Part shown: positions 1-10,591 of the stretch, one piece after another | How the letters are laid out: each line of letters begins with the position of its first letter | How positions within the stretch are numbered: the stretch's first letter is position 1 | From: Phoronis australis | Taxonomy: Eukaryota; Phoronida; Phoronidae | Length of the DNA stretch: 29,465 nt | NCBI GenBank assembly: GCA_002633005.1 | Contig: NMRA01000013.1 | Span: 232,033 to 261,497, forward strand | Reading direction: 5' to 3' | Position numbers and translations under genes: made by a program | Notes under the pieces: model-generated | Database searches by the model: none | Told to the model about the DNA's origin: nothing | The model's input: the letters and a program-made list of their open reading frames with translations, nothing else

Positions 1-1859
1 TGTGGACTTCTCTGGCAGCAAGCCAACCCAAGTCTATCAGTGGCTTGACCAACAAAAATGTGAAACAAAATAGTAAAAAAAAACTTAAATATAAGAATCA
101 TTGTTCTCACTACGAGAAATGACTGTTTAGTTCTCTTTTACATTGAGTTTTCATCAGCAAAAGTTGAAGTGCTTCAGTATTGTAAACCAAACATTCAACG
201 CGATTCACAGGACCACCCCTAGCGGCAGTACCCGGAACTACGAAGTGAGTCAGAAATTCGCCCGATTGTCAGAAATTGACGAAATGTTCGTTTAGAACAA
301 GTGTTTGAAATAGTTCATTAATGAACCCTTTAGTGCGGAATACAGTTCATTACATTCGCAAATTATTCTATATACCAATAAATTCAGCTCGAAGTTGAAG
401 GTCGCGGGAACAGGCGACTTTTTCAACTTTTAAGTGCAGGAAAGTGAAAACTACTTACATAATCGTGTTCGCAAGGCTCCCTTTTGTTCTTTCACGAAGT
501 TTCACGTAAAAATTCGCGAGTTTAGTCTTCTCCTGGGTTGAAAACCAAATAGCACTCATTTTTACCGGCATCCATTTTGGTCTGAAAAATCGGTCACGTC
601 CCTGCAAAAAACTCGTGCAAAGTATTATTAAACGAATTTTGCAACAAAAAAAGATTATCAGATAAGTAAAACAATATATTCTTTCATAGTTTGCAATAAT
701 TTTTATTCACATTTATTACATTTTTGAGTTATTTTTTGCCGATTGTAGTGAGCGAATTTAACACGGTGACAGATACGCGAAGCGATTCGCTGAAGAATGC
801 TGTCCTCGCTAATCTAACTGCACCAAAGGAAGGTCCAATTAAAGTCTATAATATATGTATAATTTTGGATGAATGCCTGATTAAATTATTCAAGGCAAGT
901 GTGAGGGATCCCTATTCTAAAAACCTTTGTCTCTATAGGATAGAATTATTCTGAATCATTGAAATTATTTCCTTAGTAATGGCTTAACTAGTCACTTGTG
1001 CCAAGACCAAGACAGGCAAGAGACGGTGAAAATGGTTAGAGGTTTTAACACTACTTGTTGGCTTTCGCCAGCAACCAAGGCTCCACTTGCCATAATATTA
1101 CGGAAGAGGCTGTGAGTACACAAAAAATTCCCGGGCTTGAAGCTCAAGAGGTCTCACCTTTGGTCAAACAATACCCAAACCCGACCAAAGCTTCTCATCA
1201 GACTGTGCGCAGCCATGTTTTCAAAGCTTCCTGTTTTACGGATACGCTCACAACCTTAAATCTCATTGGTCACCTCCTCCCTAGTGCTACGAGAGGTGCT
1301 CCCCAGGTAGCGCTACGACAGAAGTGTCGTCTCACTCGCCAGGCGACAGTTCACGGACACGAAAACACTGCTGGATGAGCAACAAATAGCTATGCACATA
1401 CATAAACCGACAAATCCCTCCTCACCAAGGCCACCGACATGTTTTACAATGCACTCGCGTATGTTTGTGATACAGCTGTCTAGGGTCGCTATTCCGGTGT
1501 TCAGTGATCTGCCACAATTTTTGGCACTGTCTGCACATCAGTCACAAAAACTTGCAGTCCTTGGATTTGTTTTCCTATTGAGGTAACTACACGGGAATTT
1601 TATACCGGTACTTGAGATTTTATAGAATCATGTGTTTCATGTGTTTGAATTAATAAGTGCGCTCTCTCCGACAACGGTTTTAACCGTTTAAAACCCATCT
1701 GTAGGACTACTATGCTCAGTCGGGAAATTTGGAAGAGGCCTACGCCTTGTATAGTCACTCATAATGTTATTGACTGGACCCATCGGTGATGAGCAGTGAT
1801 TCTCGAAGTGCTTAGTAATTTACAGCGCAAAGTAAATCTGGTCTAATCATTGTGACAGA
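1..1859. other. Non-coding stretch, no gene recognised
   Basis: I see no convincing gene here. Open frames at 724-954 and 1055-1378 have no ATG at the start and resemble no family I know. A frame from about 749 follows a possible acceptor (TTTTTTGCCGATTGTAG) but lacks a good donor. A small dyad, GGTTTTAA-CCGT-TTAAAACC, lies near 1675-1695. The interval is probably upstream intergenic DNA or intron. Confidence 0.5.
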
Positions 1860-1977
1860 TTTTTAATTTTGACGTTTTGACTTTATTTGACTATAGGTAG
1901 GAAACGTCGAAATGGCGTCATTAGTACGCGCGGGCGACTGACTGCCAGTCACAAAAACCGGATCACGCCGGGCACCA
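1860..1977 (+). promoter_or_regulatory. CpG-rich leader with a short uORF upstream of exon 1978-2040
   Basis: This interval is much richer in CpG than its surroundings (ACGTCG, GGCGTC, TACGCGCGGGCG, CACGCCGGG), as expected for a 5' UTR or proximal promoter. An upstream ORF at 1912-1941 reads MASLVRAGD then TGA, in the same frame as the main ATG at 1978. The sequence TTATTTGACTATAG|GTAGG just before it could also be a 3' splice site for a leader exon. No TATA box is evident. The promoter role is inferred from composition and position only. Confidence 0.35.
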
Positions 1978-2040
1978 ATGAATACGACCGGCTACGAGAA
2001 AAATTGGAAACTCATTGTTCAGGTCAATGAAATCGACAAG
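1978..2040 (+). CDS. Putative first coding exon, 21 codons, ends in perfect donor
   Basis: The ATG sits in a fair initiation context (GGCACCAATGA), with an in-frame TGA upstream at 1939-1941 that fixes the start. The 21 codons translate as MNTTGYEKNWKL followed by IVQVNEIDK. Codon use is coding-like: ACC, GGC, TAC, GAG, CTC, CAG, GTC, ATC, GAC, AAG. The frame stops exactly at AAG|GTAAGT (donor GT at 2041-2042), the consensus animal 5' splice site, in phase 0. The peptide is charged and hydrophilic and has no signal peptide. I do not recognise the protein. The second exon was not identified; the 98-base exon at 22573 is a possible distant part of the same strand, with nothing to link them. This is the best-looking start of an ordinary host gene here. 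Confidence 0.5.
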
Positions 2041-2042
2041 GT

Positions 2043-2639
2043 AAGTAGAAGATGTACATGTATGCGTAGAGTACTGTCGTTTATTTCTCCATGAACTCAG
2101 TAGTCGACTGGACTAAACTACCTCAGTACTGTTCTGAAAGTGTGCAACCACAAAATTTACGGGAGATATATTTGACTGAGCTTGTCGAAGCCATCTCAGG
2201 CTAGAGTGTGACCACGTTTTGTCGAGCACTAATGATTGGATGACGAGTAGGCGAAACTGGGAAAAGTCGAGTAATTTGAGAAGATATGTTATTAAAGCCT
2301 GTATGAAGTTTCCAAGGGCCATTTGCTTGAGGAAAGTGTGAAACTCAGTGACCGCGACGGCGAAATGGCTGCACGGTGTCAAGTTGAGGTAGTAGGCGTC
2401 CCAACACACTCATCTTAAGCCCAAATTTTGATTAACTCAATGTCCGATGACACCGTCGAAAGTTAAAGTGCAAAGAGCGAGCAATATTTTTGTTTGAAAC
2501 GAGCTGTACAGTTAGTTCATTTGCAATCAACATGAAATACAAGGAAATCTTATTTCATTTGGACAGGTTATGAACTTAACTCAACAGAGATTCAATAATT
2601 GACCTCTCATATACCTTCATATTGACCGCTGCTATGGCA
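2043..2639. other. Presumed intron, no feature recognised
   Basis: If the exon at 1978-2040 is real, this is the beginning of its first intron. It contains a TACATGTA at 2055-2062 and a minus-strand open frame (2113-2409) that resembles no family I know and has no splice or start support. Confidence 0.4.
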
Positions 2640-3125
2640 GGCGCGAAGCCAGGGGTGCTCGGGGGGCTCGATGAGCCTTCTCCCCCCATTTGGCGATGGG
2701 GGGGGGGAATTTCCCTGCGCCTCAGGGAAACAAAAACTCCGTAAAAAACTAGAAAACGAGAAAAAACGCCCATCAAAAAGGCAAGAACAATAAAAATTCG
2801 GCGAATGCACAATTCGTAGCTCTGAACGCACCTCGCAAATCTAAGTTAAAGGTCCACATTCTCAAAATTCGAGCCCCCTGTTTTTTAGGCTGGGTGTGTA
2901 TATGTAATGGTAACAATGTACATGTAGGATCCTAGAAAAATCTCCAGTCAACAACTTGGCCTAACTCGGACCATCATATGTCACATGGATAATGGGATCC
3001 ATGCAACTCAGTGAAACTTGAAAATATTATGATTTATGCACTTCTTTCCAAAACGCCGCGGCAGGGAATTGTTTCTTAAAATATTCCACTTCTTTATTAG
3101 GGATTGTCATAATGGATTCAAAAGT
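2640..3125 (+). repeat. Dispersed repeat, copy 1 (contig end)
   Basis: The unit opens with GCGCGAAGCCAGGGGTGCTC and a G/C-rich block (GGGGGGCTCGATGAGCC, CCCCCCATTTGGCG, a G9 run). It passes through CGAGCCCCCTGTTTTTTAGGCTGGGTGTG near 2870-2898 and continues through an AT-richer tail. The first ~250 bases have imperfect inverted ends (CCAGGGGTG at the left, AGGCTGGGTGTG at the right), like the element at 5426-5684. Bases 2665-3125 are repeated almost exactly at 3127-3596. The short frames on both strands here are by-products of the repeat, not genes. Confidence 0.85.
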
Positions 3126-3126
3126 N
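3126..3126. other. Single-N assembly join
   Basis: One N separates two near-identical stretches. The sequence before it ends with ATAATGGATTCAAAAGT; the sequence after it restarts at GGCTCGATGAGCC, already read from 2665. This is the pattern left when two contigs with overlapping but slightly different ends are placed side by side without merging. Confidence 0.8.
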
Positions 3127-3660
3127 GGCTCGATGAGCCTTCTCCCCCCATTTGGCGATGGGGGGGGAATTTCCCGGCGCCTCAGGGAAACAAAAACTCC
3201 GTAAAAAACTAGAAAACGAGAAGAAACGCCCATCAAAAAGGCAAGAACAATAAAAATTCGGCGAATGCACAATTCGTAGCTCTGAACGCACCTCGCAAAT
3301 CTAAGTAAAAGGTCCACATTCTCAAAATTCAAGCCCCCTGTTTTTTAGGCTGGGTGTGTATATGTAATGGTAACAAATGTACATGTAGGATCCTAGAAAT
3401 CCTAGAAAAATCTCCAATCAACAACTTGGCCTAACTCGGGCCGTCATATGTCTCATGGATAATGGGATCCATGCAACTCAGTGAAGCTTGAAAATATTAT
3501 GATTTATGCACTTCTTTCCAAAAACGCCGCGGCAGGGAATTGTTTCTTAAAATATTCCACTTCTTTATTAGGGATTGTCATAATGGATTCAAAAGTTGCG
3601 AAAAACGGCGAAAACGATGATAATTTAGGGAACTTCAACAGCGTTTCTAAAATTTCATCT
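3127..3660 (+). repeat. Dispersed repeat, copy 2, continuing past the overlap
   Basis: Bases 3127-3596 repeat 2665-3125 with only a few substitutions and small indels, the largest an extra TCCTAGAA near 3395-3402. After 3596 it runs on into GCGAAAAACGGCGAAAACGATG. A diverged relative of the 3' part lies at 16347-16580, showing that the repeat unit extends to about 3640. The 70-codon frame at 3481-3693 has no ATG at its first codon and is repeat sequence. Confidence 0.8.
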
Positions 3661-4320
3661 TTCTACTATTTTGTGTTTAACCCAAATTTGTAGAGGGACT
3701 GAAAAAATCCAGTAGACGCTCGGATTGGACAAAAGAAAAATCGATTATATTTCGGGAAATGTACCATGCTTTGCTGTCGTACAATGGTCGCTTTTAGTGC
3801 AAAACAATCAGCAAACGTCATTTGGTTATGTCAATGCGGTCGATCGTGAGCTGCGTGTCAGCACGCCCAACGGATACGCGCTAAATCCAGTGGAAATGAC
3901 TTACTGAAAGTCGGAGGTGAACGTTTTACCTTTTGAAAACACATTTTTGTAACATCGTGATGGAGGAAACTGCGATGGCTTGATGCAGGTTTGAATTCAC
4001 TAACCGTTTATTTTTATGTCCGCAGTCTACTGAAAAACAAATGGGGCGTCAGAATCCGGATGACATAAACGGACTTACCGTAAAACTCCGCACACTTGCG
4101 CCTAACCGCGAAGCTTAGGCCGGCGAAGTCTACGTGTGTAAGCGAAACATTTGAGTAGAAGTTGGGTTGTTTATGATGCTTCAGATATTAGGTTCCTTTA
4201 TAAAAACAAGCATTTTTAACTTGCACCTAGAACATGGTGTAACTTCATTCGACATAGTGCAAAAGAACAAGTAATGCGTGTTCGTAATTAGTTGTTTGTT
4301 ACACTATATTTGATCAAAAC
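3661..4320. other. No gene recognised
   Basis: The open frame at 3725-3907 (60 codons) begins within non-descript sequence and resembles no family I know. No splice-supported exon, RNA gene or repeat was found. Confidence 0.4.
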
Positions 4321-4343
4321 ATGCGCGCACCCAGCCTTCGATA
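4321..4343 (-). repeat. Terminus of an inverted MITE-like element entering the gap
   Basis: The bases ATGCGCGCACCCAGCCTTCG are the reverse complement of the right end of the element at 5426-5684 (AAAGGCTGGGTGCGCGCAAG). The sequence then disappears into the N run. The terminus plus the gap measures 251 bases, close to the ~245-base length of the intact relative, so the gap very likely contains the rest of an inverted copy. Confidence 0.65.
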
Positions 4344-4571
4344 NNNNNNNNNNNNNNNNNNNNNNNNNNNNNNNNNNNNNNNNNNNNNNNNNNNNNNNNN
4401 NNNNNNNNNNNNNNNNNNNNNNNNNNNNNNNNNNNNNNNNNNNNNNNNNNNNNNNNNNNNNNNNNNNNNNNNNNNNNNNNNNNNNNNNNNNNNNNNNNNN
4501 NNNNNNNNNNNNNNNNNNNNNNNNNNNNNNNNNNNNNNNNNNNNNNNNNNNNNNNNNNNNNNNNNNNNNNN
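4344..4571. other. Assembly gap, 228 N
   Basis: A run of 228 undetermined bases. Translated frames crossing it are meaningless. Its left edge cuts through a repeat end, which is a common reason for such gaps. Confidence 0.99.
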
Positions 4572-5425
4572 CACATAAGTTTCACAAGATTACATGCATC
4601 TACAAAATGAAGACTATACAGTTGTCTTAGTGAAAGCCCTAGTGCTGGTCTACGGGCCGTGGTTGCTACCAACTGACGAATTGTATATGCTCATCGGATC
4701 AGCAAGTGACATTCCAAAACTGAGACAACAAACGCACGCGTACCTCAGTGTGAATCGCTAGGAGCGACTCAAGTCACTGGCAACTTCTGTGGTATAACCA
4801 TAGTCTACGCCGAAAACACAGGAACCGCCAATGTATCCCGTCTGGGCTTACACCGGAAACGAAAGGGATTCAAATCACTCGATAGGGAGATATCTGACGT
4901 AATTAAGGTGTTATCTCATGGCAGAAAGAAACATTCATACAGACAGGCATTCATACATGCACATCAAGTTGTTTTCAATCAATCACGTACATTGTATGCA
5001 CACCGGATATGACTGTCTACAGTGCTTACTACTATTTTTTTCGCTAAAACCGTTTTTCAAAAGCAGGAATTCCTGACAGTTGAAATCATATTTCAACATT
5101 CCAGTGAATCCGAAAATATTTGGCATCGCACTTTCAATCTCGCATGATAAACATTTATTTGTTCATATGAATCGTGTTGTTCTTGATTTAAAGTGAGTCT
5201 GGAAGGATTTCGAATCTAAAATTATTTATTCAGTGAAGCGCAACAAACAATTGCAAATCATTTGAGTTAACATTGGAAAAATGATATGTAACTGTATTTC
5301 ATCAGGTCATCTTTCAACCCCGGAATGCCTCTTATAGTGCAGAGTGCACTAAACTATTTGTCAAGAACAATTACCCTCATGAACTCTGCAGAATGTCTAA
5401 TATTCTTGTTCTACACTGTCCAAAT
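4572..5425. other. No gene recognised
   Basis: AT-rich sequence without supported exons, RNA genes or clear repeats. A GTGAGT near 5192 has no coding-like sequence before it. Confidence 0.4.
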
Positions 5426-5684
5426 GCTTACATGTGCTCACCCGGGGGGAAGGGCTCGACGGAGCCCCCCATTTGGCGAAGTGGACAAAAACGTCCTCAG
5501 AGAAACAAAAAGGCCGAGAAAACGAAACAAAAGTCCACTTAAAAGGTGCAACACACAAAAAAGTCACAGCTCTTACCGTGGTACCCCGTTTTTTTAGTCC
5601 TCCAGCTTTTTTGTTAGTAAATGGTCCACACCGCCAGAAAGTCGAGCCCCCCATATTAAAGGCTGGGTGCGCGCAAGGCTTACA
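5426..5684 (+). mobile_element. MITE-like element with imperfect inverted ends
   Basis: The element is about 245 bases (5433-5677). Its left end reads TGTGCTCACCCGGGGGGAAG then GGCTCGAC; its right end, reverse-complemented, reads CTTGCGCGCACCCAGCC and GGGGGGCTCGAC further in. The two ends are therefore imperfect inverted repeats. A 7-base direct repeat GCTTACA flanks it (5426-5432 and 5678-5684), consistent with a target-site duplication. It shares GAGCCCCCCATTTGGCGA, CAGAGAAACAAAAA and the GGCTGGGTG end with the repeat at 2640-3660. It encodes nothing recognisable; the open frames at 5325-5597, 5434-5688 and 5397-5804 (minus) cross it. It is probably a non-autonomous DNA transposon whose superfamily I cannot name. 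Confidence 0.65.
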
Positions 5685-7559
5685 GTAGCCTGTGACAACC
5701 ATAAGTGCCAAATAAATGTAGTGAAGACAACAATGGTTTATTACATAATAAGTCAGCACTTTTGAGTGATGATTACAAGGAGAAGTCGACAACGAATACA
5801 CCACTGCAAGGAATTGAGCAATCTCAGTGCTGTTCTAAATGCCATTCATTATTCACATATATAAATGGATATTTGCTGAGAAAAAATCTGAGAAAAAATG
5901 AACACTTGTATCTACCACACCAACATCCACTTTCTAATTTTTGCAAAGCAAGAACATGTCTACAAATTTCAAAGTCGATTGTTTATATTTATTTGAAAGA
6001 AAAACAACGTGACAGTGCAAGTGGTTCAGGCCAGTGTGATCTGGCAAACTGCCGGGGCTCAGACCCTGCAAAAGACGTCAGAGAAAAAGCGTGAAGCCCT
6101 CCAAAGTTAAATAAAGCATGCTATTTCCCTTTCAATCAACGGCGTAGAGCTCACTCATAGTAATGGTCACGTACGATAACTACTACCATTTAATTGTGGG
6201 CAAATCGTGGTCATCTCTGGACTGCTAACAGACTTTCTCCTTTTGCACAACAACTGATTCAATTAATAAGAAAAAGAGAAAAATAAATGCAACTATTCTG
6301 TATTTCGACACCAGCGAGTAATGCAAGTCCCAATGTGCTGTGTTATTTAACAAAAGAGTTTTGTTCCTACATAAAGTGAGTCAAGTGCATTCCCAAATAT
6401 ACGGGAAAATGTTATGTTATATAAGCTGTATTTTCCCGTGCAGTAGCTGACTAAAAACCGAGAATTGAATTAGGCCTATTACACTGCACTCCCCTTAAAT
6501 CGTCTCGTAATGTGTCTTACCATGATATTATTCTATTTCCGTTGCCAACAAAAACACCGATACCACCACCGGCTCAAGAAAACACTTCAGAGTTTACTGG
6601 GGTTCAGTTGCCCAAACCCTAAAATTACAGATTCGAAAATAGCGCATTTACACAATGCTGGTGGATTGAGTTGCCGACTCATTCGGCAACAAATCAATAA
6701 CGAATGAGTGTGAAAATGTTTCGAATCTGCACACTTCTCTTAAAAAGAAATAGCGTTGACGGATAAACAGGGCTAAAGGCAGCTTTACAAATATTGTCTT
6801 TCATATCATTATGCAATATCTTACAATTCATATTAGTTTACCAATTCAAAATATTTTCATGGAAATTAAATGTTTTGCTTAACTTGAAATATAAATAAAC
6901 CATCCTAGTATTTGTGTTTCTTTTTTCTAGTAATTGTACCAAATCATGATTCATGATGCAGCTTGGCGGATCATGTAGCCGTACCGCCGGATGTCAAACA
7001 ATCGTTCATCATTTAAAACCAATTGAAAGCAAAAACTGTAATATCGTGAATAAAATCTACATGTATGGTGACACGACTAAGTTAAAACTTGGGAAAGGGA
7101 TGTCATTGACGTATGATATCTTCGTGACCCAATGTTTTGCAGGATTCACACAAAAAACAATGCACAGGTGTACGTGGTCGTAATAAAGGCAATACTGGCC
7201 GGTAAGCTGACGTTTGCCAGGCTCGTGGCAGCAGCGTCTCGTTTTCTGACCCAATCCCTAGCTTTATCATTTTCGCACAGCAATTAATGAGGACTGAATT
7301 TCTTATCTTCACTAATCTGTTATTCTGCCGCTGGACCAATTTTCACCTTTATTCGAACAAAATTCGGAAAAGGATTGAATTGATGCCGTGTTGTTACCGC
7401 TCATGACCGCTCACGTGACCACTGAGTCGTATATTTTTTAACGAGAGCAGGTGATTTTGGCTACATTTTTCCCGCCCCAACACAATTATTCAAGTCGACC
7501 CCTGTCTGCCAGTTACTTTCATCTTTCACCATAGCATCATAAAACCGATAAACGTGACC

Positions 7560-7560
<1 letters not shown>
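5685..7560. other. No gene recognised; one inverted repeat
   Basis: The 129-codon frame at 5705-6094 and the shorter ones at 6510-6707 and 6953-7183 resemble no family I know, have ordinary AT-rich composition and lack splice support. A pyrimidine tract ending in TTTTTTCTAG at 6930 looks like a 3' splice site, but no frame behind it stays open. Confidence 0.4.
6401..6439. repeat. Inverted repeat, 10-base perfect arms
   Basis: ACGGGAAAAT at 6401-6410 is the exact reverse complement of ATTTTCCCGT at 6430-6439, with a 19-base loop. It could form a small hairpin. No associated gene is seen. Confidence 0.6.
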
Positions 7561-7613
<53 letters not shown>

Positions 7614-7714
7614 GGACAAACAGACAAACAAGTGGACAGACACACAAGCGTCAAAGTTACACCTTATAATAGGGTTACATATAAACAGACCGACAGACAG
7701 ACGGACAGACAGAC
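7561..7714 (+). repeat. (GACA)n microsatellite, perfect core plus degenerate second block
   Basis: An essentially perfect GACA array runs from about 7563 to 7612. It decays into GACGGACAAACAGACAAACA up to about 7644 and resumes at 7685-7714 (GACCGACAGACAGACGGACA). Frames on both strands are open only because a 4-base repeat without stops stays open. The split into two blocks around unique sequence suggests repeat decay or a repeat-bearing element. Confidence 0.95.
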
Positions 7715-8352
7715 GCATGCCTGCATTCTCATCATGGTTAACTTTGTTATTAGTGTACGTACCCAATGTTTTAGCAAAGTGTCGATAGAAACTGCAGGTG
7801 TTATCAAGAATATTACCATGTACATTATTAAATGAGCTGGTTTCTCAGGTGGATTAGAAAATCAAACTACATCTGAACCAGTCGTTCGTTTTGGATGTCA
7901 CCGTACTTGGGTTGCAAAACAATTCGGGATTAATTCTGCACTGGTACAACTGAACAATTGTTCACTGTTTTCTTTTGGACTGGATTGTGACGTTTATGGG
8001 TAAGAAGTTGTTGGTTCTCGTGAAACTTTATGAATCATTCTCATTTCATCTGTCAACAAACAAGGTGTTCCAAGCAGTCGCACTAGCTCTTACCTATGGT
8101 AGCGATCTGATCGCCTGACTCTACAAAACAGTCGCACAGATTGACATGTGCATACCTTACAATTCATTTGGTATGAATTCAATTAAACGTTAAAACAGAG
8201 AGTGATGTATTTGTTAGTTGTATCAATGGGTATTGTAGTGAGCGCTGCATCGGCGGGTCAAAAATGGCCAACTTTATCAACAAATATAATGATTTAGGTA
8301 GGAGATCAGAGGTCCGTCCCCACTGACAAACAAAAAACGCCGTCAGCATAAG

Positions 8353-8362
8353 TATAAAAAGG
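8353..8362 (+). promoter_or_regulatory. TATA-box-like site TATAAAAAGG
   Basis: AGTATAAAAAGGC is close to the metazoan TATA consensus with a GC-rich flank. A start of transcription would be expected near 8385. The first ATG downstream (8458) is followed by a stop after three codons, so no gene supports the site. Confidence 0.25.
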
Positions 8363-9039
8363 CTTACACGGGCATTTTGCTTCGAAAGCTGTGGTTGTGC
8401 ATCTCAAAATAGCACCTTCGATCTCCATTCGGACCGCACTGTAACCAGAGAAAACTCATGCACTGTTGACATTCCGTATTTCACGACTCGAGTTTTTGTA
8501 AGGATAGCAAAATTAAATCAAAATATTCGGCATTTGCCATTGTGTGAAACGAGATATCTCAAGGTGGTAGTCGTATTACATGAAAAACACTCGGCACAAA
8601 CATTTTCCGCAAATTCATCCACTAAATTTCGAGAAATTAAGAAGATGCATTCTTGCTCCATCGAACGAATGCATTGTGTAGGGGGATACTTTCAATAAGA
8701 GAAAAAAGTAACCCCAGACTGTGCCCTTGGCGTTCTTAGAATCGTTTTATTTTTTGTCTTTATATTTTTGCGCTTCACGAGTCTATGATTCATAGTGCGG
8801 GTATTACGTTTCCACTGTATTACTGATGACGACAAACATATTTCGAAAGATTATAATTGTTCTTATCAACCTTTCTCAGGTAGTCAGCAAACGGTCGTAA
8901 CTCAGAGCCAACCCATGTGACAGGTAGATTTAGATTGCATTTATCTGAATTTATGTTATGCATTCATAGGACTAACAACGAGAAAGTAGGTTAAACTCAG
9001 ACACTATTATTAGAAACTGCTCTGCCGGAATTGTCCTCT

Positions 9040-9047
9040 TGACGTCA
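9040..9047. promoter_or_regulatory. Perfect CRE octamer TGACGTCA
   Basis: TGACGTCA is the palindromic CREB/ATF binding site. A second identical copy lies at 11369-11376. By composition about 0.3-0.4 copies are expected in this window, so two is only mildly notable, and no promoter is tied to either. Confidence 0.3.
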
Positions 9048-9535
9048 TGAACTGAAGAAAGTTCCTGTCGTGGGACAGAAGACGTTGTGTGATTCAGTAG
9101 CAGAAATCTTACATAATAATGACTCGAGTTTACACAGTGGCTGAATTTAACAGAAGGGCGAGAAAAGGACTGCAAGTTGTGTATCGATTGGGCCCAAGGG
9201 AGAGGTCGTAATTGTCAACAAGACGTTGGACAAAACGGAGGTCACTAAACATCCAGGTTAGTTGTATACTTAATCCTACTTTAGTTACATTAAAACTCGG
9301 TCGTCTGAAAGGCCAAGAGTAAATAAGTATAGGTACAAAGCTAGTCATTCATATGTACAGATCAGTACGTAACTCACAATGCCAGCTATCTGAACGTCAC
9401 CCATCGCTATAGGTAAAAAGTACCCCGACACCAGGCGCCCCATGTTCTGGTGGGTGTCAGTAGACTTGTTGGTCCCTTTCTTTTAAGGAGTACGATCAAA
9501 CCTGCTGAAGTGCAGTTGATTACACGATAGTAGAC

Positions 9536-9751
9536 GTGGGTGAGCAAAGTATGAAAGGCACTGAAAAGACATTCTCTGCATTCATGATCAGTAGATTGTG
9601 GATGAAAGCAACAATTAATGTGCCTCTCGCTGTTCAGATCGTCGGCAGGGCTGGTATCGAGGACGACATTGCCATTTCAGTCATTTCCTCAACAGTACTT
9701 GGCCCGTGGACGGATATGGTTTATGTTGGTCTACTGACTGATGGTTTTTGA
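9536..9751 (+). CDS. Short ORF with weak MAM-domain-like end, possibly a relic exon
   Basis: The 71-codon frame begins at GTG, so any real product would be an exon rather than a whole gene. Its second half reads LWMKATINVPLAVQIV, then DDIAISVIS and GPW. This recalls the end of a MAM domain, where a Trp and a V-x-I strand precede Q-x-V-F-E-G, then G-D-I-A-I-D-D-I, then G-P-C. The expected FEG, the second Asp pair and the final Cys are missing. No clear acceptor or donor bounds it. The match rests on general pattern memory and could be chance. Confidence 0.15.
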   Translation: MGEQSMKGTEKTFSAFMISRLWMKATINVPLAVQIVGRAGIEDDIAISVISSTVLGPWTDMVYVGLLTDGF

Positions 9752-10027
9752 CCCAATCAGCAGACTTATTCGTAATTCTGCGAGATAGAATGACTCATGT
9801 GACTACAGGCGTCTTGTTTAGGGTCGGTCAAACTATGGATGTCAAATAGTATGTCCAGTCGACTACTAATCGTGGATCGATCTTCTCCTCTAGTATGTAA
9901 GGTTGGTTGGCTTGCGTATTGTTTTGTCATTACCACTTCTCTCAAGTACAGTAATGTTCACATAAGATCAAATAAGCTGTAGTTATCAATTGTTATTTTT
10001 GCTTGCGCAGCCTTTCAATCTCCATTC

Positions 10028-10363
10028 ATGTTGTGTTGCATTGGTTTTTATTGTCCCGTCGTCGGATTGGTTTTGCACAGCAATGTTGGCAACGAAACGC
10101 CTGGCGTTTCGAAAAACTTCTCGACATCATTTCTGACAAGGGATTTGTTCATTGTTGTACCCCTCTCGTCCATAATTTACCTTAGTCCGGACACCGGATT
10201 AGACGCCAACTTGTTACATTTTCACTTTGAAGGAAAATTTTGCCTTTTTCAACTGCACCAAATAAAATTGTGTTCGCATCCCTTCCTTCCGTCTGTCGTA
10301 CTTCCGTCGTCGTTACCTTTGCCCATCCGTCGAATTTTTCAAAACACTCTTGAAAGGTCATAG
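10028..10363 (+). CDS. Unrecognised ORF, 111 codons, behind a good 3' splice signal
   Basis: The frame opens with ATG and runs 111 codons to TAG. It lies just downstream of TTATTTTTGCTTGCGCAG (acceptor AG at 10009-10010). The product would be hydrophobic and cysteine- and serine-rich (for example FIVVPLSSIIYL). It matches no family I know. An 85-codon frame overlaps on the opposite strand (10182-10439), and neither shows marked codon bias. A perfect 9-base dyad, CGAAACGCC-T-GGCGTTTCG, lies inside at 10093-10111. Confidence 0.15.
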   Translation: MLCCIGFYCPVVGLVLHSNVGNETPGVSKNFSTSFLTRDLFIVVPLSSIIYLSPDTGLDANLLHFHFEGKFCLFQLHQIKLCSHPFLPSVVLPSSLPLPIRRIFQNTLERS

Positions 10364-10591
10364 TAAAATCTGCAGCGCACTGTGCAAGAAATGAGCCAGC
10401 ACAAGTCGAGTTTTCGGACGTAGACCTACTTGTCAACAATGGGACCTCCTGGTGGTCGTTCTATTTTTCAACAAGACATTCATTATCCACAGAGAATTGA
10501 TGACGGGAATTTGCCGGCACCAGTCTATTTTCGGACACGGCACACCTAGCTGACTTAATTTCGGAAGACAAGAAGTTCATTAACAGTACAG

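Larger units (their letters stand above)
7715..10591. other. Mostly non-coding; scattered regulatory-like motifs
   Basis: No confident gene. The interval contains the TATA-like box at 8353, a perfect CRE octamer at 9040 and weak open frames at 9536-9751 and 10028-10363, listed separately. The rest shows nothing I can identify. Confidence 0.35.

Noticed and set aside
724-954. 76-codon frame with the coding-like stretch TVTDTRSDSLKNAVLANL
   Set aside because: No ATG, poor donor and no family resemblance.
4292-4672. Four long open frames across the N gap
   Set aside because: They consist almost entirely of undetermined residues.
7461-7835. Open frames of 101 and 93 codons on opposite strands
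   Set aside because: They are produced by the GACA microsatellite, which has no stops in these frames.
8094-8155. Minus-strand exon candidate with donor ATAG|GTAAGA and coding-like codons (VNLCDCFVESGD)
   Set aside because: Only 62 bases, weak acceptor, no recognisable protein and no neighbouring exons.
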